A DNA stretch of 64,000 bases, from the NCBI RefSeq assembly GCF_014054725.1, contig NZ_CP059563.1, positions 1,701,749-1,765,748 on the forward strand. The letters run 5' to 3'. Position 1 is the stretch's first letter, and every line of letters begins with the position of its first letter. A program made the translations under genes and the position numbers. Below the pieces are notes generated by a model. The model ran no database searches and was not told the origin of the DNA. It worked only from the letters and a program-made list of their open reading frames with translations. Positions 53,107 to 63,153 of the stretch are shown here, one piece after another. Source of the stretch: Conchiformibius steedae. Its GTDB lineage: Bacteria; Pseudomonadota; Gammaproteobacteria; Burkholderiales; Neisseriaceae.

Positions 53107-53237
53107 AGCAGATTCCCTTAATGATGGTGGCAGCGGCAAATACCGCCTTTAATGGGAATTATACCCGCACCGTTCAATCTTGCACCGATTTCGTTTTCAA
53201 GAAATAAACTGTTTTCTATAGATAGTAAGGATAACTG

Positions 53238-53918
53238 ATGAACTACCGTATTGCCCCCAGCATTTTGGCTGCCGATTTTGCCCGTTTGGGCGAAGAAGTT
53301 GCCGCTGTTACCGCCGCAGGCGCAGATTTGATTCATTTTGACGTAATGGACAACCATTATGTGCCAAACTTGAGTTTTGGTCCAATGGTGTGTTCTGCCA
53401 TCAAACCGCACACCACGCTGCCAATAGACGTGCATTTAATGGTAGAACCCGTTGACGGCATGATTCAGGCGTTTATCGCGGCAGGCGCAGACATTATTAC
53501 CTTCCACCCCGAAGCCAGCCGCCATGTACACCGCAGCTTGGCACTGATTAAAGACGCAGGCTTGCAAGCAGGATTGGTGCTCAATCCCGCCAGTCCGATT
53601 TATTTATTGGAAAATGTGTTGGAACAATTGGATATGGTGTTGTTGATGTCGGTAAACCCCGGATTTGGCGGACAGAAATTTATCCCCGCCACGCTGGACA
53701 AAATCCGCCGCGTGCGCCAATTATTAGATGCGTATCAAGCCGAAAGCGGACGGCGCATTGCCTTGGAAATAGACGGCGGCATCAGCCCCGCCAATATCGC
53801 CGCCGCCGCCCAAGCAGGTGCAGACACTTTTGTGGCGGGTTCGGCGATTTTCGGGCAAGCGGATTATGCGGCGGTTGTCACTGAAATGCGGGCGCAATTG
53901 GCTGCCGTTTCGCGTTAA
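53238..53918 (+). CDS. rpe: Ribulose-phosphate 3-epimerase
   Basis: A 226-residue TIM-barrel enzyme interconverting ribulose-5-phosphate and xylulose-5-phosphate. Motifs: [32 protein letters not shown] with metal ligands, DVHLMVEP, and [19 protein letters not shown] precedes the ATG. It converges with the glycosyltransferase gene, the two stop codons overlapping. Confidence 0.97.
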   Translation: MNYRIAPSILAADFARLGEEVAAVTAAGADLIHFDVMDNHYVPNLSFGPMVCSAIKPHTTLPIDVHLMVEPVDGMIQAFIAAGADIITFHPEASRHVHRSLALIKDAGLQAGLVLNPASPIYLLENVLEQLDMVLLMSVNPGFGGQKFIPATLDKIRRVRQLLDAYQAESGRRIALEIDGGISPANIAAAAQAGADTFVAGSAIFGQADYAAVVTEMRAQLAAVSR

Positions 53919-54715
53919 GCGCGACTCACGGTCAGTGGCGTACTGCCGCAGCGTTCCACATTCAAAATAGGGCGTAATGCCTGCAAACCACTACCGATGG
54001 CAGCGGTAACGGCTTCTGCTTGCGCCATCTGTTCTGCGCCGATGCGCGGGTCGTGCCAACCGAACAAATGCGCGTCCAACAGCCTTTGCGCGTGCATGCC
54101 TTCGCGGCAATGGTGCAACACCGCAGGTTCGCCTTCATCAAATAAAGTCCCCACCACGCTGTTTTGCACGGTGGCAATGCCTAATGCTCCGTCTTCGCCG
54201 CCCAAAGTGCGGAACAGCGCATCTTGCGGAAAACCGCCGCAAGCCAGAAAAAAACGGCGGCGAAATACGGTATTTCCGCCCACCGTCATTTGCACAATCC
54301 GCCATGCTTCAGGCAATCGGGGATGCTGTGCATAGCGTTCGGGCAAACCCACTGCCTGCAAACGCAAACGGATTAAACCCAAATGCGGCAGCTGCTGCAA
54401 GGCAAACGCCGCCGCTGCCAACGCGCCGTCTTGGTATTCGTCATCAGCATCCAAAAAGGCAATAATCTCTGCATCGCTTTGTAATGCGCCCCAATTACGC
54501 GCCCGCGCCACGCCGCCGTTGTTCGGCAAACGCTCGGCGCAAACTTGCGGATATGCCTGCGCCAACTCACACAGCCGCTGCCAAGTGTCGTCATCAGAAG
54601 CATCATCTACCACATACACGCGGCGGATTTCGGGCTGACGCAAAGCACTTTCCACCGCACGGCGCAGCGTTGCCGCCGCACGGTAACACGGAATCACCGC
54701 GTCAATCGTCATCAT
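53915..54715 (-). CDS. Family 2 glycosyltransferase
   Basis: A 266-residue GT-A fold enzyme: [29 protein letters not shown] for nucleotide-sugar binding, [12 protein letters not shown] and the metal-binding [10 protein letters not shown]-terminal GCGG...GGED segment is acceptor-side. The product may be lipooligosaccharide or another surface glycan; the substrate cannot be read. It overlaps the end of hprK by 14 bases. Confidence 0.92.
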   Translation of the reverse strand: MMTIDAVIPCYRAAATLRRAVESALRQPEIRRVYVVDDASDDDTWQRLCELAQAYPQVCAERLPNNGGVARARNWGALQSDAEIIAFLDADDEYQDGALAAAAFALQQLPHLGLIRLRLQAVGLPERYAQHPRLPEAWRIVQMTVGGNTVFRRRFFLACGGFPQDALFRTLGGEDGALGIATVQNSVVGTLFDEGEPAVLHHCREGMHAQRLLDAHLFGWHDPRIGAEQMAQAEAVTAAIGSGLQALRPILNVERCGSTPLTVSRA

Positions 54716-55673
54716 AATCGCTGTCTTCCTGATTAAACGCTTCTTCTTTCATCATTGCCTGATGGCGTTCTAAAAACTCGCGGGTGCTGTCTTTACCGCG
54801 CAATTGCAAAATATAATTGCGTACCGCCGCTTCCACCAAAACCGCAAGGTTGCGCCCCGCCGCCACAGGCAAGGTAACGGCGCGGATACGCACGTTTAAA
54901 ATGGATTCCGTTTCACTGCGTATGCTCAAACGGTCCAACTGCTTCATGTCTTCGTCATCAGCAGGCACAAGGTTGATAATCAGTTTCAACTGTTTTTTCG
55001 GGCGTATCGAGGTTTCGCCGAAAATATGGCGAATATTCAACACACCCAAGCCGCGCACTTCTAAAAAGTCGCGCAACATGGTCGGACAACGCCCTTCCAG
55101 CACTTCGGGCGAAGTGCGGTGCAGCTCTACCGCATCGTCTGCCACCAAGCTGTGCCCGCGCGAAATCAGTTCCAATGCCAATTCGCTTTTGCCCAAGCCC
55201 GAAGAGCCTGTCAGCAGCACGCCGATTTCAAATACATCCAAAAACACGCCGTGCTTCATGGTGGAGACTGCCAACACCCTTTGCAGGTAAATACGCAGCA
55301 CGTCCATCAGATAGGGGCTTTCCAACGCAGACGTGAGCAAAGGCACGTTGTGGGTATGGCAATAATCGCGCAAGGTGTTGGGTACGGGCAGGTCGTTGGC
55401 AACAATTACCAGCGACATGGGAAAATCAAAAAGCCCGTCCAAGCCGGTGCTGTTTTCGGCTTGTTCGAGCTTGTTCAGGTATTCCACTTCTGCCACGCCC
55501 AACACCTGCACTTGATTGTGGTGGATAAAATTCAGGTGTCCCACCAGTGCCAGCACGGGTTTGTCGGCAGCCACACCGATGCGGTTGTCGCCGCCGCCTG
55601 TGCCTGCCGTCCATGCCAAATGCAGTTTCTGCTGATTGTCTTTATACAGACGGCGTACGGAAATACTGGGCAT
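54702..55673 (-). CDS. hprK: HPr kinase/phosphorylase
   Basis: A 323-residue HprK. The N-terminal domain precedes the kinase core with Walker [10 protein letters not shown] (about 155-165), DDAVELHR and the HprK signature [15 protein letters not shown]. It phosphorylates HPr on Ser46 and removes that phosphate. In Neisseriaceae it accompanies an incomplete phosphotransferase system that signals rather than imports sugars. ptsN lies 21 bases upstream on the same strand. Confidence 0.97.
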   Translation of the reverse strand: MPSISVRRLYKDNQQKLHLAWTAGTGGGDNRIGVAADKPVLALVGHLNFIHHNQVQVLGVAEVEYLNKLEQAENSTGLDGLFDFPMSLVIVANDLPVPNTLRDYCHTHNVPLLTSALESPYLMDVLRIYLQRVLAVSTMKHGVFLDVFEIGVLLTGSSGLGKSELALELISRGHSLVADDAVELHRTSPEVLEGRCPTMLRDFLEVRGLGVLNIRHIFGETSIRPKKQLKLIINLVPADDEDMKQLDRLSIRSETESILNVRIRAVTLPVAAGRNLAVLVEAAVRNYILQLRGKDSTREFLERHQAMMKEEAFNQEDSDYDDD

Positions 55674-55694
55674 AATCAGTCCGTTAAATTGGGT

Positions 55695-56141
55695 TTACGC
55701 CACCAGCAGCGCGCGGGCTTCATCGGCACTTTGGCAGCGGTTCAGTGCATCGCGCACGTTTTTATCGGCAAAACGCTCGGCAAGGTGCGACAAAATTTCC
55801 AGATGTTCGCCCGTGGCGTGTTCGGGAACCAGCAGCACAAACACCAGCGAAACGGCTTGTCCATCGGGCGCATCAAAATCAATCGGCTCGCGGGTGCGGA
55901 CAAACGCAGCAACTGCCTGTTCCACGCCGCTGTAGCGTCCGTGCGGTACGGCAACGCCCTGTCCCAAACCTGTCGTACCGAGTTTTTCGCGGGCAAACAA
56001 ACAATCAAACACTTCTGCCTGCGCCAAACCCGCCTGCGCCTGCAAAAGCTGTCCCACTTCTTCAAACAGACGTTTTTTGCTGCTCACGTCCATATCCAGC
56101 ACCACACGCTCAAGCGGAAGAATTTCGCCAATTAATTTCAT
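55695..56141 (-). CDS. ptsN: PTS nitrogen-regulatory EIIA protein
   Basis: A 148-residue EIIA-Ntr/mannitol-type domain; the phosphorylated residue is His67 in GVAVPHGR. EIIANtr senses phosphoenolpyruvate and nitrogen state and controls other proteins by binding. The ATG at 56141 has AAAGGAA upstream. It is the first gene of the ptsN-hprK-glycosyltransferase group and has its own promoter. Confidence 0.95.
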   Translation of the reverse strand: MKLIGEILPLERVVLDMDVSSKKRLFEEVGQLLQAQAGLAQAEVFDCLFAREKLGTTGLGQGVAVPHGRYSGVEQAVAAFVRTREPIDFDAPDGQAVSLVFVLLVPEHATGEHLEILSHLAERFADKNVRDALNRCQSADEARALLVA

Positions 56142-56299
56142 CAAGTTTCCTTTTCGGTTTGAAACCCTGCCGTTTACGGCGGTAAAATAAGCTTTTATTT
56201 GGACGGGGCATTCCCCCTTCCAAATCAGGGCTATACTTGATGTTCAGCCCTGTGTGTTGAAACATTACTTGCATCAATCCATCTAAAGATTATCGGGGA

Positions 56300-56328
56300 A
56301 TTTTAACGCTGGCTTACATTTATCTCAA
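56300..56328 (-). promoter_or_regulatory. Sigma-70 type promoter of ptsN-hprK
   Basis: On the minus strand TTGAGA (56328-56323), a 17-base spacer and TAAAAT (56305-56300). It leaves a leader of about 150 bases before ptsN. Confidence 0.55.
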
Positions 56329-56363
56329 CAGGTAAAGAAAAATTTACATATCCGCAGCAGGCA

Positions 56364-56395
56364 GAAAAACAGGGCAGACCCAGCGTGTCTGCCCT
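56364..56395 (-). terminator. Terminator of leuA
   Basis: AGGGCAGAC and GTCTGCCCT form a perfect 9-bp stem, followed on the minus strand by GTTTTTC. It lies 56 bases downstream of the leuA stop. Confidence 0.8.
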
Positions 56396-56451
56396 ATGTG
56401 GTGGCGGCGCACAGGCTGCGCCGCGTGTGGTTTATTCGGCAAAAAACAGGC

Positions 56452-58239
56452 TTATACGCCGCTGCCTTGTGCTTTCAAACGCTCGGGCGCATCCAGCTTG
56501 GACAGCGCCGACAAATACGCTTTGGCGGTTGCCACCAGCACATCGGTATCCGCACCCTGACCGTTGGCGATTTTACCGCCACGCGCCAGCCGTACCATGG
56601 TTTCGCCTTGGCTTTCCGTGCCTTGAGTAACAGCGTTTACCGAATAAATCTGCAATTCCGCGCCGCTTTGCGCCACGCTTTCAATGGCTTTGAAAATGGC
56701 ATCTACAGGACCTGAACCCGTAGATTGGGCGTGTTTTTCCTCGCCGCGCACGCTGAACACGATTTCGGCACGCGGCAGTTCGCCCGTTTCGGTGGTAATA
56801 CGCTGCGAAATAAATTTGTAATGGTCTTGCGACAGGCTCACCAAACCGTCTGACACCAGCGCGTGCAAATCTTCGTCAAAAATCTCGCGTTTTTTGTCTG
56901 CCAATTCTTTAAAACGGGCAAAGGCGGCGTTCAGGGCTTCTTCGCTGCCCAATTCAATACCCAATTCTGCCAATTTGGTCTTAAAGGCGTTGCGCCCCGA
57001 CAGCTTGCCCAAAGTTAAGCGGTTGGCAGCCCAGCCCACTGATTCAGCAGACATAATTTCATAGGTTTCGCGGTGTTTGAGTACGCCGTCCTGATGAATG
57101 CCCGATTCGTGCGAAAAGGCGTTCGCGCCAACCACGGCTTTATTCGGTTGCACAGGATAACCTGTGATGCCAGACACCAAACGCGAAGCGGGAACAATTT
57201 GGGTGGTGTCAATGCCTGTTTCAAAACCAAACACATCGTGGCGCACTTTTAATGCCATCACAATTTCTTCAATGGCAGCGTTGCCTGCGCGTTCGCCCAA
57301 GCCGTTTACTGTGCATTCCACCTGACGCGCCCCGCCGCGCAAAGCCGCCAACGAATTGGCAACCGCCAAGCCCAAGTCATTATGGCAGTGCGCCGACCAA
57401 ATCACTTTGTCGCCGCCCTGTGTGCCTGCAATCAGTTCGCGGAAAAAGGCTTCGGTTCGGTGGGGAACGGAATAACCCACCGTATCGGGAATATTGACGG
57501 TGGTTGCGCCCGCTTCAATCACCGCGCCGCAAATCTCGGTTAAAAAGCCCAATTCGGAACGCAGCGCGTCTTCACAGGAAAATTCCACATCATCGGTATA
57601 TTCTTTGGCGAGTTTTACCGCTTTTACCGCTGCTTCAATTACTTGCTGCGGTTTCATTTTCAGCTTGTATTCCATGTGAATGGGGCTGGTGGCGATAAAA
57701 GTGTGAATGCGCGGACGGGCTGCATGCGATACCGCTTCGCCTGCCAAACGGATATCACGTTCCACCGCACGCGACAGCGAACACACGGTAGATTGGGTAA
57801 TGGTTTTGGCAATTTCGCTTACCGCTTCAAAATCCCCAGGGCTGGCGGCAGCAAAACCCGCTTCAATCACATCTACGCCCAGTTTTTCCAATTGGCGGGC
57901 AATGCGGATTTTGTCGTCTTTGCTCATGGCGGCACCAGGCGACTGTTCGCCGTCGCGCAAGGTGGTGTCAAAAATAATGATGCGGTTGTCGGCGCTCATA
58001 ATCGGTTTCTCCAAAGTGGTTTGCTGGTGCATAAAGGCATTTAAGTCCAAAGGTCTGCCCTGTAATTCGGCAAGGGTGGCGAGTTTTTGCAGCTGATGCA
58101 GGGGCATAGAGCCGCGTGCGCGCCATTTGTAGATGGCAGCCGTGCCAACAGGCTGGTCGGGAAAGTGTTGTTTTAAAGCTTGGGCAAGCGCGTTTACGCC
58201 GCCAAAATAGGCAATCAGCCGTTCAATGTCTGCTTGCAT
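56452..58239 (-). CDS. leuA: 2-Isopropylmalate synthase with in-frame N-terminal helix-turn-helix domain
   Basis: The continuous reading frame encodes 595 residues. Residues 81-595 are a full Leu[43 protein letters not shown] and the C-terminal leucine-binding regulatory domain ([15 protein letters not shown]). LeuA condenses acetyl-CoA with 2-oxoisovalerate, the first step of leucine synthesis. Residues 1-75 look like a YdaS/Cro-type DNA-binding domain ([11 protein letters not shown], then [21 protein letters not shown]). No stop codon separates the two. An internal ATG at 57999 has TTGGAG nine bases upstream and would give a normal 515-residue LeuA, while the first ATG at 58239 lacks a good ribosome site. 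So either a fused protein, or a regulator with LeuA read from the internal start, or both. Confidence 0.93.
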   Translation of the reverse strand: MQADIERLIAYFGGVNALAQALKQHFPDQPVGTAAIYKWRARGSMPLHQLQKLATLAELQGRPLDLNAFMHQQTTLEKPIMSADNRIIIFDTTLRDGEQSPGAAMSKDDKIRIARQLEKLGVDVIEAGFAAASPGDFEAVSEIAKTITQSTVCSLSRAVERDIRLAGEAVSHAARPRIHTFIATSPIHMEYKLKMKPQQVIEAAVKAVKLAKEYTDDVEFSCEDALRSELGFLTEICGAVIEAGATTVNIPDTVGYSVPHRTEAFFRELIAGTQGGDKVIWSAHCHNDLGLAVANSLAALRGGARQVECTVNGLGERAGNAAIEEIVMALKVRHDVFGFETGIDTTQIVPASRLVSGITGYPVQPNKAVVGANAFSHESGIHQDGVLKHRETYEIMSAESVGWAANRLTLGKLSGRNAFKTKLAELGIELGSEEALNAAFARFKELADKKREIFDEDLHALVSDGLVSLSQDHYKFISQRITTETGELPRAEIVFSVRGEEKHAQSTGSGPVDAIFKAIESVAQSGAELQIYSVNAVTQGTESQGETMVRLARGGKIANGQGADTDVLVATAKAYLSALSKLDAPERLKAQGSGV

Positions 58240-58241
58240 GG

Positions 58242-58353
58242 TTGTCTAAAAAGGGGAAAGAATGGCGGCGATAATAATCAGTTTTAGACGGTTTGGCAAA
58301 TTGTTTTTGAAATTTTGTGAAACATGGCGATTTTTGCGATAATTTTTAGACAA
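58242..58353. promoter_or_regulatory. Three TTTTAGACAA-like sites upstream of leuA
   Basis: TTGTCTAAAA at 58242-58251 (directly before the start codon), TTTTAGACGG at 58282-58291 (between the -10 and -35 elements) and TTTTAGACAA at 58344-58353. Spacing and promoter overlap suggest operators, possibly for the DNA-binding domain encoded at the start of the same frame. Confidence 0.5.
58271..58299 (-). promoter_or_regulatory. Sigma-70 type promoter of the HTH-leuA frame
   Basis: On the minus strand TTGCCA (58299-58294), a 17-base spacer and TATTAT (58276-58271), giving a leader of about 25 bases before the first ATG. Confidence 0.6.
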
Positions 58354-58434
58354 ATTGTATAAACCACAATCTTTCTGCGATTAGGCATCACGCCCAAATC
58401 ATTGTAAAATGGCGTTTATTTATCCACCAAAATC

Positions 58435-59070
58435 ATGAAAATAAAATATTTAGCTTCTACAGATGCCTTGCCTGCGCTACTGGCATTGGTTTTTATTGGT
58501 CTGACATTGTGGTCGGGCATCGCCCCCGCCGACCGCGCTGTGTGGTATGCCGAAATGTTGCCCGTGCTGGCGGTTTTTGTGCTGCTGCTGTGTACCTTCC
58601 GCCGCTTCCGTTTCAGTAATACGGCTTATGTACTGATGGCGTGTTGGCTGTTTTTGCACACGGTGGGCGCACGTTACACCTTTGCCGATGTGCCGTTTGA
58701 ATGGGGCAACCGCCTGTTGTCGCCGCTATTGGGCGAAGGGCGCAACCATTTTGACCGTTTCGCCCATTATATTATTGGTTTTTATGCCTTTCCGATGGCA
58801 GAATGGCTGTTGCGGCGCGGCAAATGCACCTTTGGCACGGCGATGTTTTTCGGATTGTTTTTTGTGATGTCGGTAGCGGCGGCGTACGAAATCATTGAAT
58901 GGCAATACGCCGTGATGGAAGGCGGACAGGCAGGCATTGAATTTCTTGGTTCGCAAGGCGATGTGTGGGACGCGCAAAAAGATATGTTGGCAGACACCTT
59001 GGGCGCACTCACCGCATTGGCATTATTTGCCTGCTTGCGCCCCGATTTATCCCCAGCAACAACAACATGA
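58435..59070 (+). CDS. DUF2238 inner-membrane protein (YjdF type)
   Basis: A 211-residue protein with about six membrane helices and the DUF2238 signature: HTVGARYTFADVPF, NHFDRFAHYIIGF and AAAYEIIEWQYA, then DVWDAQKDMLADTLGA. The His/Asp/Glu residues in the membrane suggest an enzyme or metal site, but the role is unknown. It overlaps the HAD gene by ATGA. Confidence 0.92.
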   Translation: MKIKYLASTDALPALLALVFIGLTLWSGIAPADRAVWYAEMLPVLAVFVLLLCTFRRFRFSNTAYVLMACWLFLHTVGARYTFADVPFEWGNRLLSPLLGEGRNHFDRFAHYIIGFYAFPMAEWLLRRGKCTFGTAMFFGLFFVMSVAAAYEIIEWQYAVMEGGQAGIEFLGSQGDVWDAQKDMLADTLGALTALALFACLRPDLSPATTT

Positions 59071-59528
59071 TTATTTTCTTGGATTTTGACGGCGTACTGC
59101 ACCCCAATCTTGCCTTGCGCCAACGCAGCCGTTTGTGGCAGCAACTACCCGTTTTCACTGAATTTTTATCACAAAAAGAATGGGCTGACGTGCCTGTGGT
59201 GGTGTCGTCTTCGTGGCGCATCGGGCGCGATTTGGCTCAACTGCAAACGGTTTTCCCGCCTGATTTGCGCCCACGCATTATCGGTACGACACCGATACTG
59301 CACACCCACAACCGCACACGCGGCAGCCGTCAGCGCGAAATAGAATGTTGGCTGCGTGATTTTGCTTATCCTACCGATGCTTGGCTGGCATTGGACGACA
59401 CCGCTTGGTATTTTGACGAATATTGCCCCCATCTGTTTTTATGCAACGGACAAACAGGCTTAAGCCACGCCGATTTACCCCGTTTACACGCCCAATTGCA
59501 CACCCTATCCGCCAAGCCATTGCCATAA
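59067..59528 (+). CDS. HAD-like protein of the Swiss Army Knife RNA-repair type
   Basis: A 153-residue HAD protein with motif I DFDGVLHP (D6, D8), motif II VVVSSSWR, and a C-terminal WLALDDTAWYF acidic motif. This compact form resembles the HAD domain in SAK RNA-repair proteins; phosphatase or polynucleotide-phosphatase activity is possible but not shown. The start overlaps the stop codon of the DUF2238 gene. Confidence 0.85.
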   Translation: MIIFLDFDGVLHPNLALRQRSRLWQQLPVFTEFLSQKEWADVPVVVSSSWRIGRDLAQLQTVFPPDLRPRIIGTTPILHTHNRTRGSRQREIECWLRDFAYPTDAWLALDDTAWYFDEYCPHLFLCNGQTGLSHADLPRLHAQLHTLSAKPLP

Positions 59529-59626
59529 AACACACGACAAACCCATTAAACGGGCGTATGATAAAAAGATAAAAATAATCGTTTCCCAAACCTGTTTTCC
59601 GTAACCATCAGATAAGGAGAGACATA

Positions 59627-61177
59627 ATGCGGACAAACAAAAAATGGTGGCAAATCAGCGCAGCAGCAGTGGCAGCGGCGGTTTTGCTGTTGGGCGGGAC
59701 GCTGGCAGGTATGCGCGGCACAGACGCTGCCGCTGCCGATACGCCCTTGCAGCAGTTAAAACAACTGCCGCAGGCAAACGGCAAATCCGCCGAAGCCTTG
59801 CTGCAAGCCAAACGCCCTACTTTGGTTAAATTTTGGGCGAGCTGGTGTCCTTTGTGTTTGAGCGAGTTGGGCGAAACCGAAAAATGGGCACAGGAAGCCG
59901 AATTCCAACGCGCCAATTTGCTTACCGTGGCATCGCCTGCCTTTTTGGGCGAGAAAAAACAACCCGATTTCAGCCAATGGTATGGCGGTTTGGATTACGC
60001 CAAACTGCCCGTGCTGCTGAACGAAGGCGGTTCGCTGGCAAAATCATTGGGGATTAAAGTGTATCCGTCTTGGGTGCTGTTGGACGAAAAAGGCGAAGTT
60101 GCCCGTGTGGTGCGCGGCAGCTTAAACCGCGCCCAAGCCCTTGCCCTGCTCGACAACCCGCAGGCAGAACTCAAATCCCTGCAACAATCGTTTTACCAAC
60201 CCGATAAAAAAACAGGAAACAAACCGATGAATACCCAAACCATTTATCTGGCAGGCGGCTGCTTTTGGGGCTTGGAAGCCTATTTCCAACGCATTGACGG
60301 CGTAGCCGATGCCGTATCGGGCTATGCCAACGGCAAAACCGAAAAACCCAGCTATGAAGACGTGGTTCACCGCAACACAGGACACGCCGAAACCGTTAAA
60401 GTGGTGTACGATGCCGACAAACTCAGTTTGGACGACATTTTGCAATACTATTTCCGCGTGATTGACCCCACCAGCCTGAACCAACAGGGCAACGACCGCG
60501 GCACCCAATACCGCACGGGCGTGTATTACACCAATCCTGCCGAAAAAAGCGTGATTGACGCAGCGTTTGCCCGCGAGCAGAAAAAACACAGTCAAAAAAT
60601 CGTGGTGGAAAACCTACCCCTGCAACGCTTTGACGAAGCAGAAGAATACCATCAGGATTATTTGTTAAAAAACCCCAACGGCTACTGCCATATTGACATC
60701 CGCAAAGCAGACGAACCGCTGCCGCATCAAAAAACCTCTGCCAAACCATCAGCAGACGAACTGCGCCGCACCCTTACCGCCGAGCAATACCGCATCACCC
60801 AAGAAAACGGCACAGAACGTGCCTTCAGCCACGAATACGACCATTTGTTTGCCGATGGCATTTATGTGGACGTGGTGGGTGGACAGCCTCTGTTCAGCTC
60901 TGCCGACAAATACGATTCGGGCTGCGGTTGGCCCAGCTTTACCCGCCCGATTGAAGCTACTGCCGTTACCGAACACGACGACAACAGCTACAATATGCAC
61001 CGCGTGGAAGTGCGCAGCCAACAGGCAGATTCACATTTGGGACACGTTTTCCCCGATGGTCCGCAGGATAAAGGCGGATTGCGCTACTGCATTAACGGCG
61101 CGAGTTTGAAATTTATCCCGCTGGAACAAATGGACGCGCAAGGCTACGGCGCGTGGAAAGACAAAGTGAAAAAATAG
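59627..61177 (+). CDS. msrAB: Thioredoxin / methionine sulfoxide reductase A and B fusion (PilB type)
   Basis: 516 residues in three parts: signal anchor and thioredoxin-like domain with CPLC (74-77), MsrA with catalytic Cys212 in GGCFWG, and MsrB with catalytic Cys488 in RYCIN. It repairs both S- and R-methionine sulfoxide in exported proteins, the first domain supplying electrons. The same three-domain arrangement is known from Neisseria. GGAGAG precedes the ATG. Confidence 0.97.
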   Translation: MRTNKKWWQISAAAVAAAVLLLGGTLAGMRGTDAAAADTPLQQLKQLPQANGKSAEALLQAKRPTLVKFWASWCPLCLSELGETEKWAQEAEFQRANLLTVASPAFLGEKKQPDFSQWYGGLDYAKLPVLLNEGGSLAKSLGIKVYPSWVLLDEKGEVARVVRGSLNRAQALALLDNPQAELKSLQQSFYQPDKKTGNKPMNTQTIYLAGGCFWGLEAYFQRIDGVADAVSGYANGKTEKPSYEDVVHRNTGHAETVKVVYDADKLSLDDILQYYFRVIDPTSLNQQGNDRGTQYRTGVYYTNPAEKSVIDAAFAREQKKHSQKIVVENLPLQRFDEAEEYHQDYLLKNPNGYCHIDIRKADEPLPHQKTSAKPSADELRRTLTAEQYRITQENGTERAFSHEYDHLFADGIYVDVVGGQPLFSSADKYDSGCGWPSFTRPIEATAVTEHDDNSYNMHRVEVRSQQADSHLGHVFPDGPQDKGGLRYCINGASLKFIPLEQMDAQGYGAWKDKVKK

Positions 61178-61184
61178 TTCACAG

Positions 61185-61211
61185 GGGCAGGAAAAATTCC
61201 TGCCCTTTTTT
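61185..61211 (+). terminator. Terminator of msrAB
   Basis: GGGCAGGAA, AAA loop, TTCCTGCCC and six T. Confidence 0.9.
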
Positions 61212-61302
61212 ATTTAATCTGCATAAGCCAAATAAGTACAATTTATTTGGCAACAGCCCGTTTTCGCCTACAATGCCCTTTTTTCCCTTTCGGAATCCCA
61301 TT

Positions 61303-62145
61303 ATGTTGAAACACACCCTTGCCCTTTCCGTATGCGCCTTGTTTTTGAGCGCCTGCGGACAGCAGCCGCAACAGCAAACCGCCGCATCTGCCGCTTCAGG
61401 CACAGCCGCACCCGCCGCCAATTCCGACGGCAGCCTGATGGAACGCATCAGCAGCAAAGGCACGATTACCGTGGGCACGGAAGGCACTTACGCCCCGTTT
61501 ACCTATCACGATAAAGACGGCAAATTAACGGGCTACGATGTGGAAGTGACCCGCGCCGTTGCCAATAAATTGGGCGTAAAAGTAGAATTCCGCGAAACCC
61601 AGTGGGACGCGATGCTGGCGGGTTTGAAAGGCGGACGTTTTGACATGATTGCCAACCAAGTGGCACTCACCACCCCCGAGCGTCAGGCAACCTTTGACAA
61701 ATCCGAACCTTATAACTGGAGCGGTCCAATGATGCTGGCGCGCGCAGACGAAACCCGCATCAAAACTTTAGAAGACATTAAAGGCTTGAACGCCGCGCAA
61801 ACCTTGAGCAGCAACTACGGCGAAATGGCGGTTGCCGCACAAGCCAAAATCGTGCCTGTTGACGGTATGGCGCAAGCCCTGTTGCTGGTGCAGCAACGCC
61901 GCGCCGATTTAACCCTCAACGACTCACTGGCGCTGTTGGACTACCTGAAAAAAACCCCCGATTCGGGCTTAAAAGTGGTGTGGCAGGCAGCAGGCGACAA
62001 AAAAGTGGGCGCAGGTTTGGTGTTGAACAAAGGCAATACCGAAGCCTTGGAAAAAATCAACCAAGCCATGCGCGAACTGCACCAAGATGGTACGCTGAAA
62101 AAATTGAGTGAAGAATTTTTTGGCGCAGACGTTACCGTCAAATAA
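61303..62145 (+). CDS. Cystine/polar amino-acid ABC transporter substrate-binding lipoprotein
   Basis: 280 residues with lipobox LSAC (Cys18), an Ala/Gln-rich linker and an SBP family 3 domain: GTITVGTEGTYAPFTYHD, GYDVEVTRAVANKLG, FDMIANQVALTTPERQ. The closest pattern is the cystine-binding FliY/TcyJ group. The ATG at 61303 begins the signal peptide; the longer open frame from 61153 is leader DNA. A stem-loop separates it from the permease gene. Confidence 0.93.
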   Translation: MLKHTLALSVCALFLSACGQQPQQQTAASAASGTAAPAANSDGSLMERISSKGTITVGTEGTYAPFTYHDKDGKLTGYDVEVTRAVANKLGVKVEFRETQWDAMLAGLKGGRFDMIANQVALTTPERQATFDKSEPYNWSGPMMLARADETRIKTLEDIKGLNAAQTLSSNYGEMAVAAQAKIVPVDGMAQALLLVQQRRADLTLNDSLALLDYLKKTPDSGLKVVWQAAGDKKVGAGLVLNKGNTEALEKINQAMRELHQDGTLKKLSEEFFGADVTVK

Positions 62146-62165
62146 AACGGCAGTTTGGGCTGTGG

Positions 62166-62198
62166 TGCGGTCTGTGCCTTGAGTGCAGACCGCATTTT
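62166..62198 (+). terminator. Stem-loop between binding-protein and permease genes
   Basis: TGCGGTCTG, an 11-base loop and CAGACCGCA followed by TTTT. A partial terminator or 3' stabiliser here would let the binding protein be made in excess over the permease. Confidence 0.65.
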
Positions 62199-62306
62199 GT
62201 CGCGCTTTTACCGCCTGCCACACACGCCCGTCTGCACAAAACATGACTTTTGCCCTCGATTTAACGTAAAATCGCCTTTTTCCCGTCTAAACAGAGAGAT
62301 TTTTTC

Positions 62307-63029
62307 GTGTTAAACAGTCTTTTGGCTTCGCTGCCGTTTATGGATGCCACCCGCGCCGAAATGTTGGTCGGCGCGTTTTGGCCCATGCTGAAAGCAGGCA
62401 TTTTGGTGTCGGTGCCGCTTGCCGTGGCATCGTTTATTATCGGCATGGCGATTGCCGTTGCCGTGGCGCTGCTGCGGATTAGCCCCGTGCGCACGCGCAC
62501 CCACCGCATTTTGTTGCGCCTGTGCAAAGCCTATATTTCCATTATTCGCGGCACGCCCATGCTGGTGCAGATTTGCGTGGTGTTTTACGGTTTGCCCGCC
62601 ATTGGCATTTACATCAACCCCATTCCCGCCGCCATTATTGGTTTTTCGCTGAATGTGGGCGCATACGGCTCGGAAACGGTACGCGCTGCCATTTTGTCTG
62701 TTCCAAAAGGACAATGGGAAGCAGGCTATTCCATCGGCATGACCCATATTCAAACTTTCCGCCGCATTATTGCCCCACAAGCCTTCCGCGTTGCCGTACC
62801 GCCGTTAAGCAATTCGTTTATCGCCCTGTTTAAAGACACTTCTTTGGCAAGTTTTGTCACCGTTACCGAAATGTTCCGCGTGGCGCAGCAGCACGGCAAC
62901 GCCCGTTACGATATGTTGCCCGTTTACATACAGGCAGGTTTGATGTACTGGTGTTTTTGCTGGGTGCTGTTTTGGGCGCAAGCGCGTTTGGAAAAACATT
63001 TCAGCCGCCACACCGTCAAAACTTCTTAA
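62307..63029 (+). CDS. Cystine/polar amino-acid ABC permease
   Basis: A 240-residue His/Glu/Gln/Arg/opine-type permease with five or so helices and the motif QWEAGYSIGMTHIQTFRRII for contact with the ATPase. YISIIRGTPMLVQ is typical of the TcyL/YecS group. The start is GTG at 62307 with a GAGAG sequence about 9 bases upstream. Confidence 0.92.
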   Translation: MLNSLLASLPFMDATRAEMLVGAFWPMLKAGILVSVPLAVASFIIGMAIAVAVALLRISPVRTRTHRILLRLCKAYISIIRGTPMLVQICVVFYGLPAIGIYINPIPAAIIGFSLNVGAYGSETVRAAILSVPKGQWEAGYSIGMTHIQTFRRIIAPQAFRVAVPPLSNSFIALFKDTSLASFVTVTEMFRVAQQHGNARYDMLPVYIQAGLMYWCFCWVLFWAQARLEKHFSRHTVKTS

Positions 63030-63054
63030 CAGTTGAAATGCTTGATTTCCCCTA

Positions 63055-63110
63055 CGGCGTTGGCGCTGCCTTGCCGTATTTTTATACTGTCTGCAGCAGC
63101 GCCGCCTTGT
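63055..63110. repeat. Neisserial-type dispersed repeat, copy 2
   Basis: A close match to 40180-40235: GGCGCTGCCTTGCCGTATT, then TACTGTCTGCAGCAGCGCC. It stands in the gap between permease and ATPase genes of one transporter. Confidence 0.75.
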
Positions 63111-63153
63111 ATGAAAAAGCAATCATTCCAACTGAACACGGAAATATGAAATC

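Larger units (their letters stand above)
56142..56451. other. Intergenic region between leuA and ptsN
   Basis: 310 bases without a gene. It contains the ptsN promoter (56300-56328), a terminator-like stem for leuA (56364-56395) and a second stem GCGGCGCA/TGCGCCGC around 56404-56422. No hpf/raiA gene, which often precedes ptsN elsewhere, is present here. Confidence 0.6.

Noticed and set aside
56142-56451. tRNA or small RNA gene
   Set aside because: The two stems do not form a cloverleaf and are better read as a terminator and a plain hairpin.
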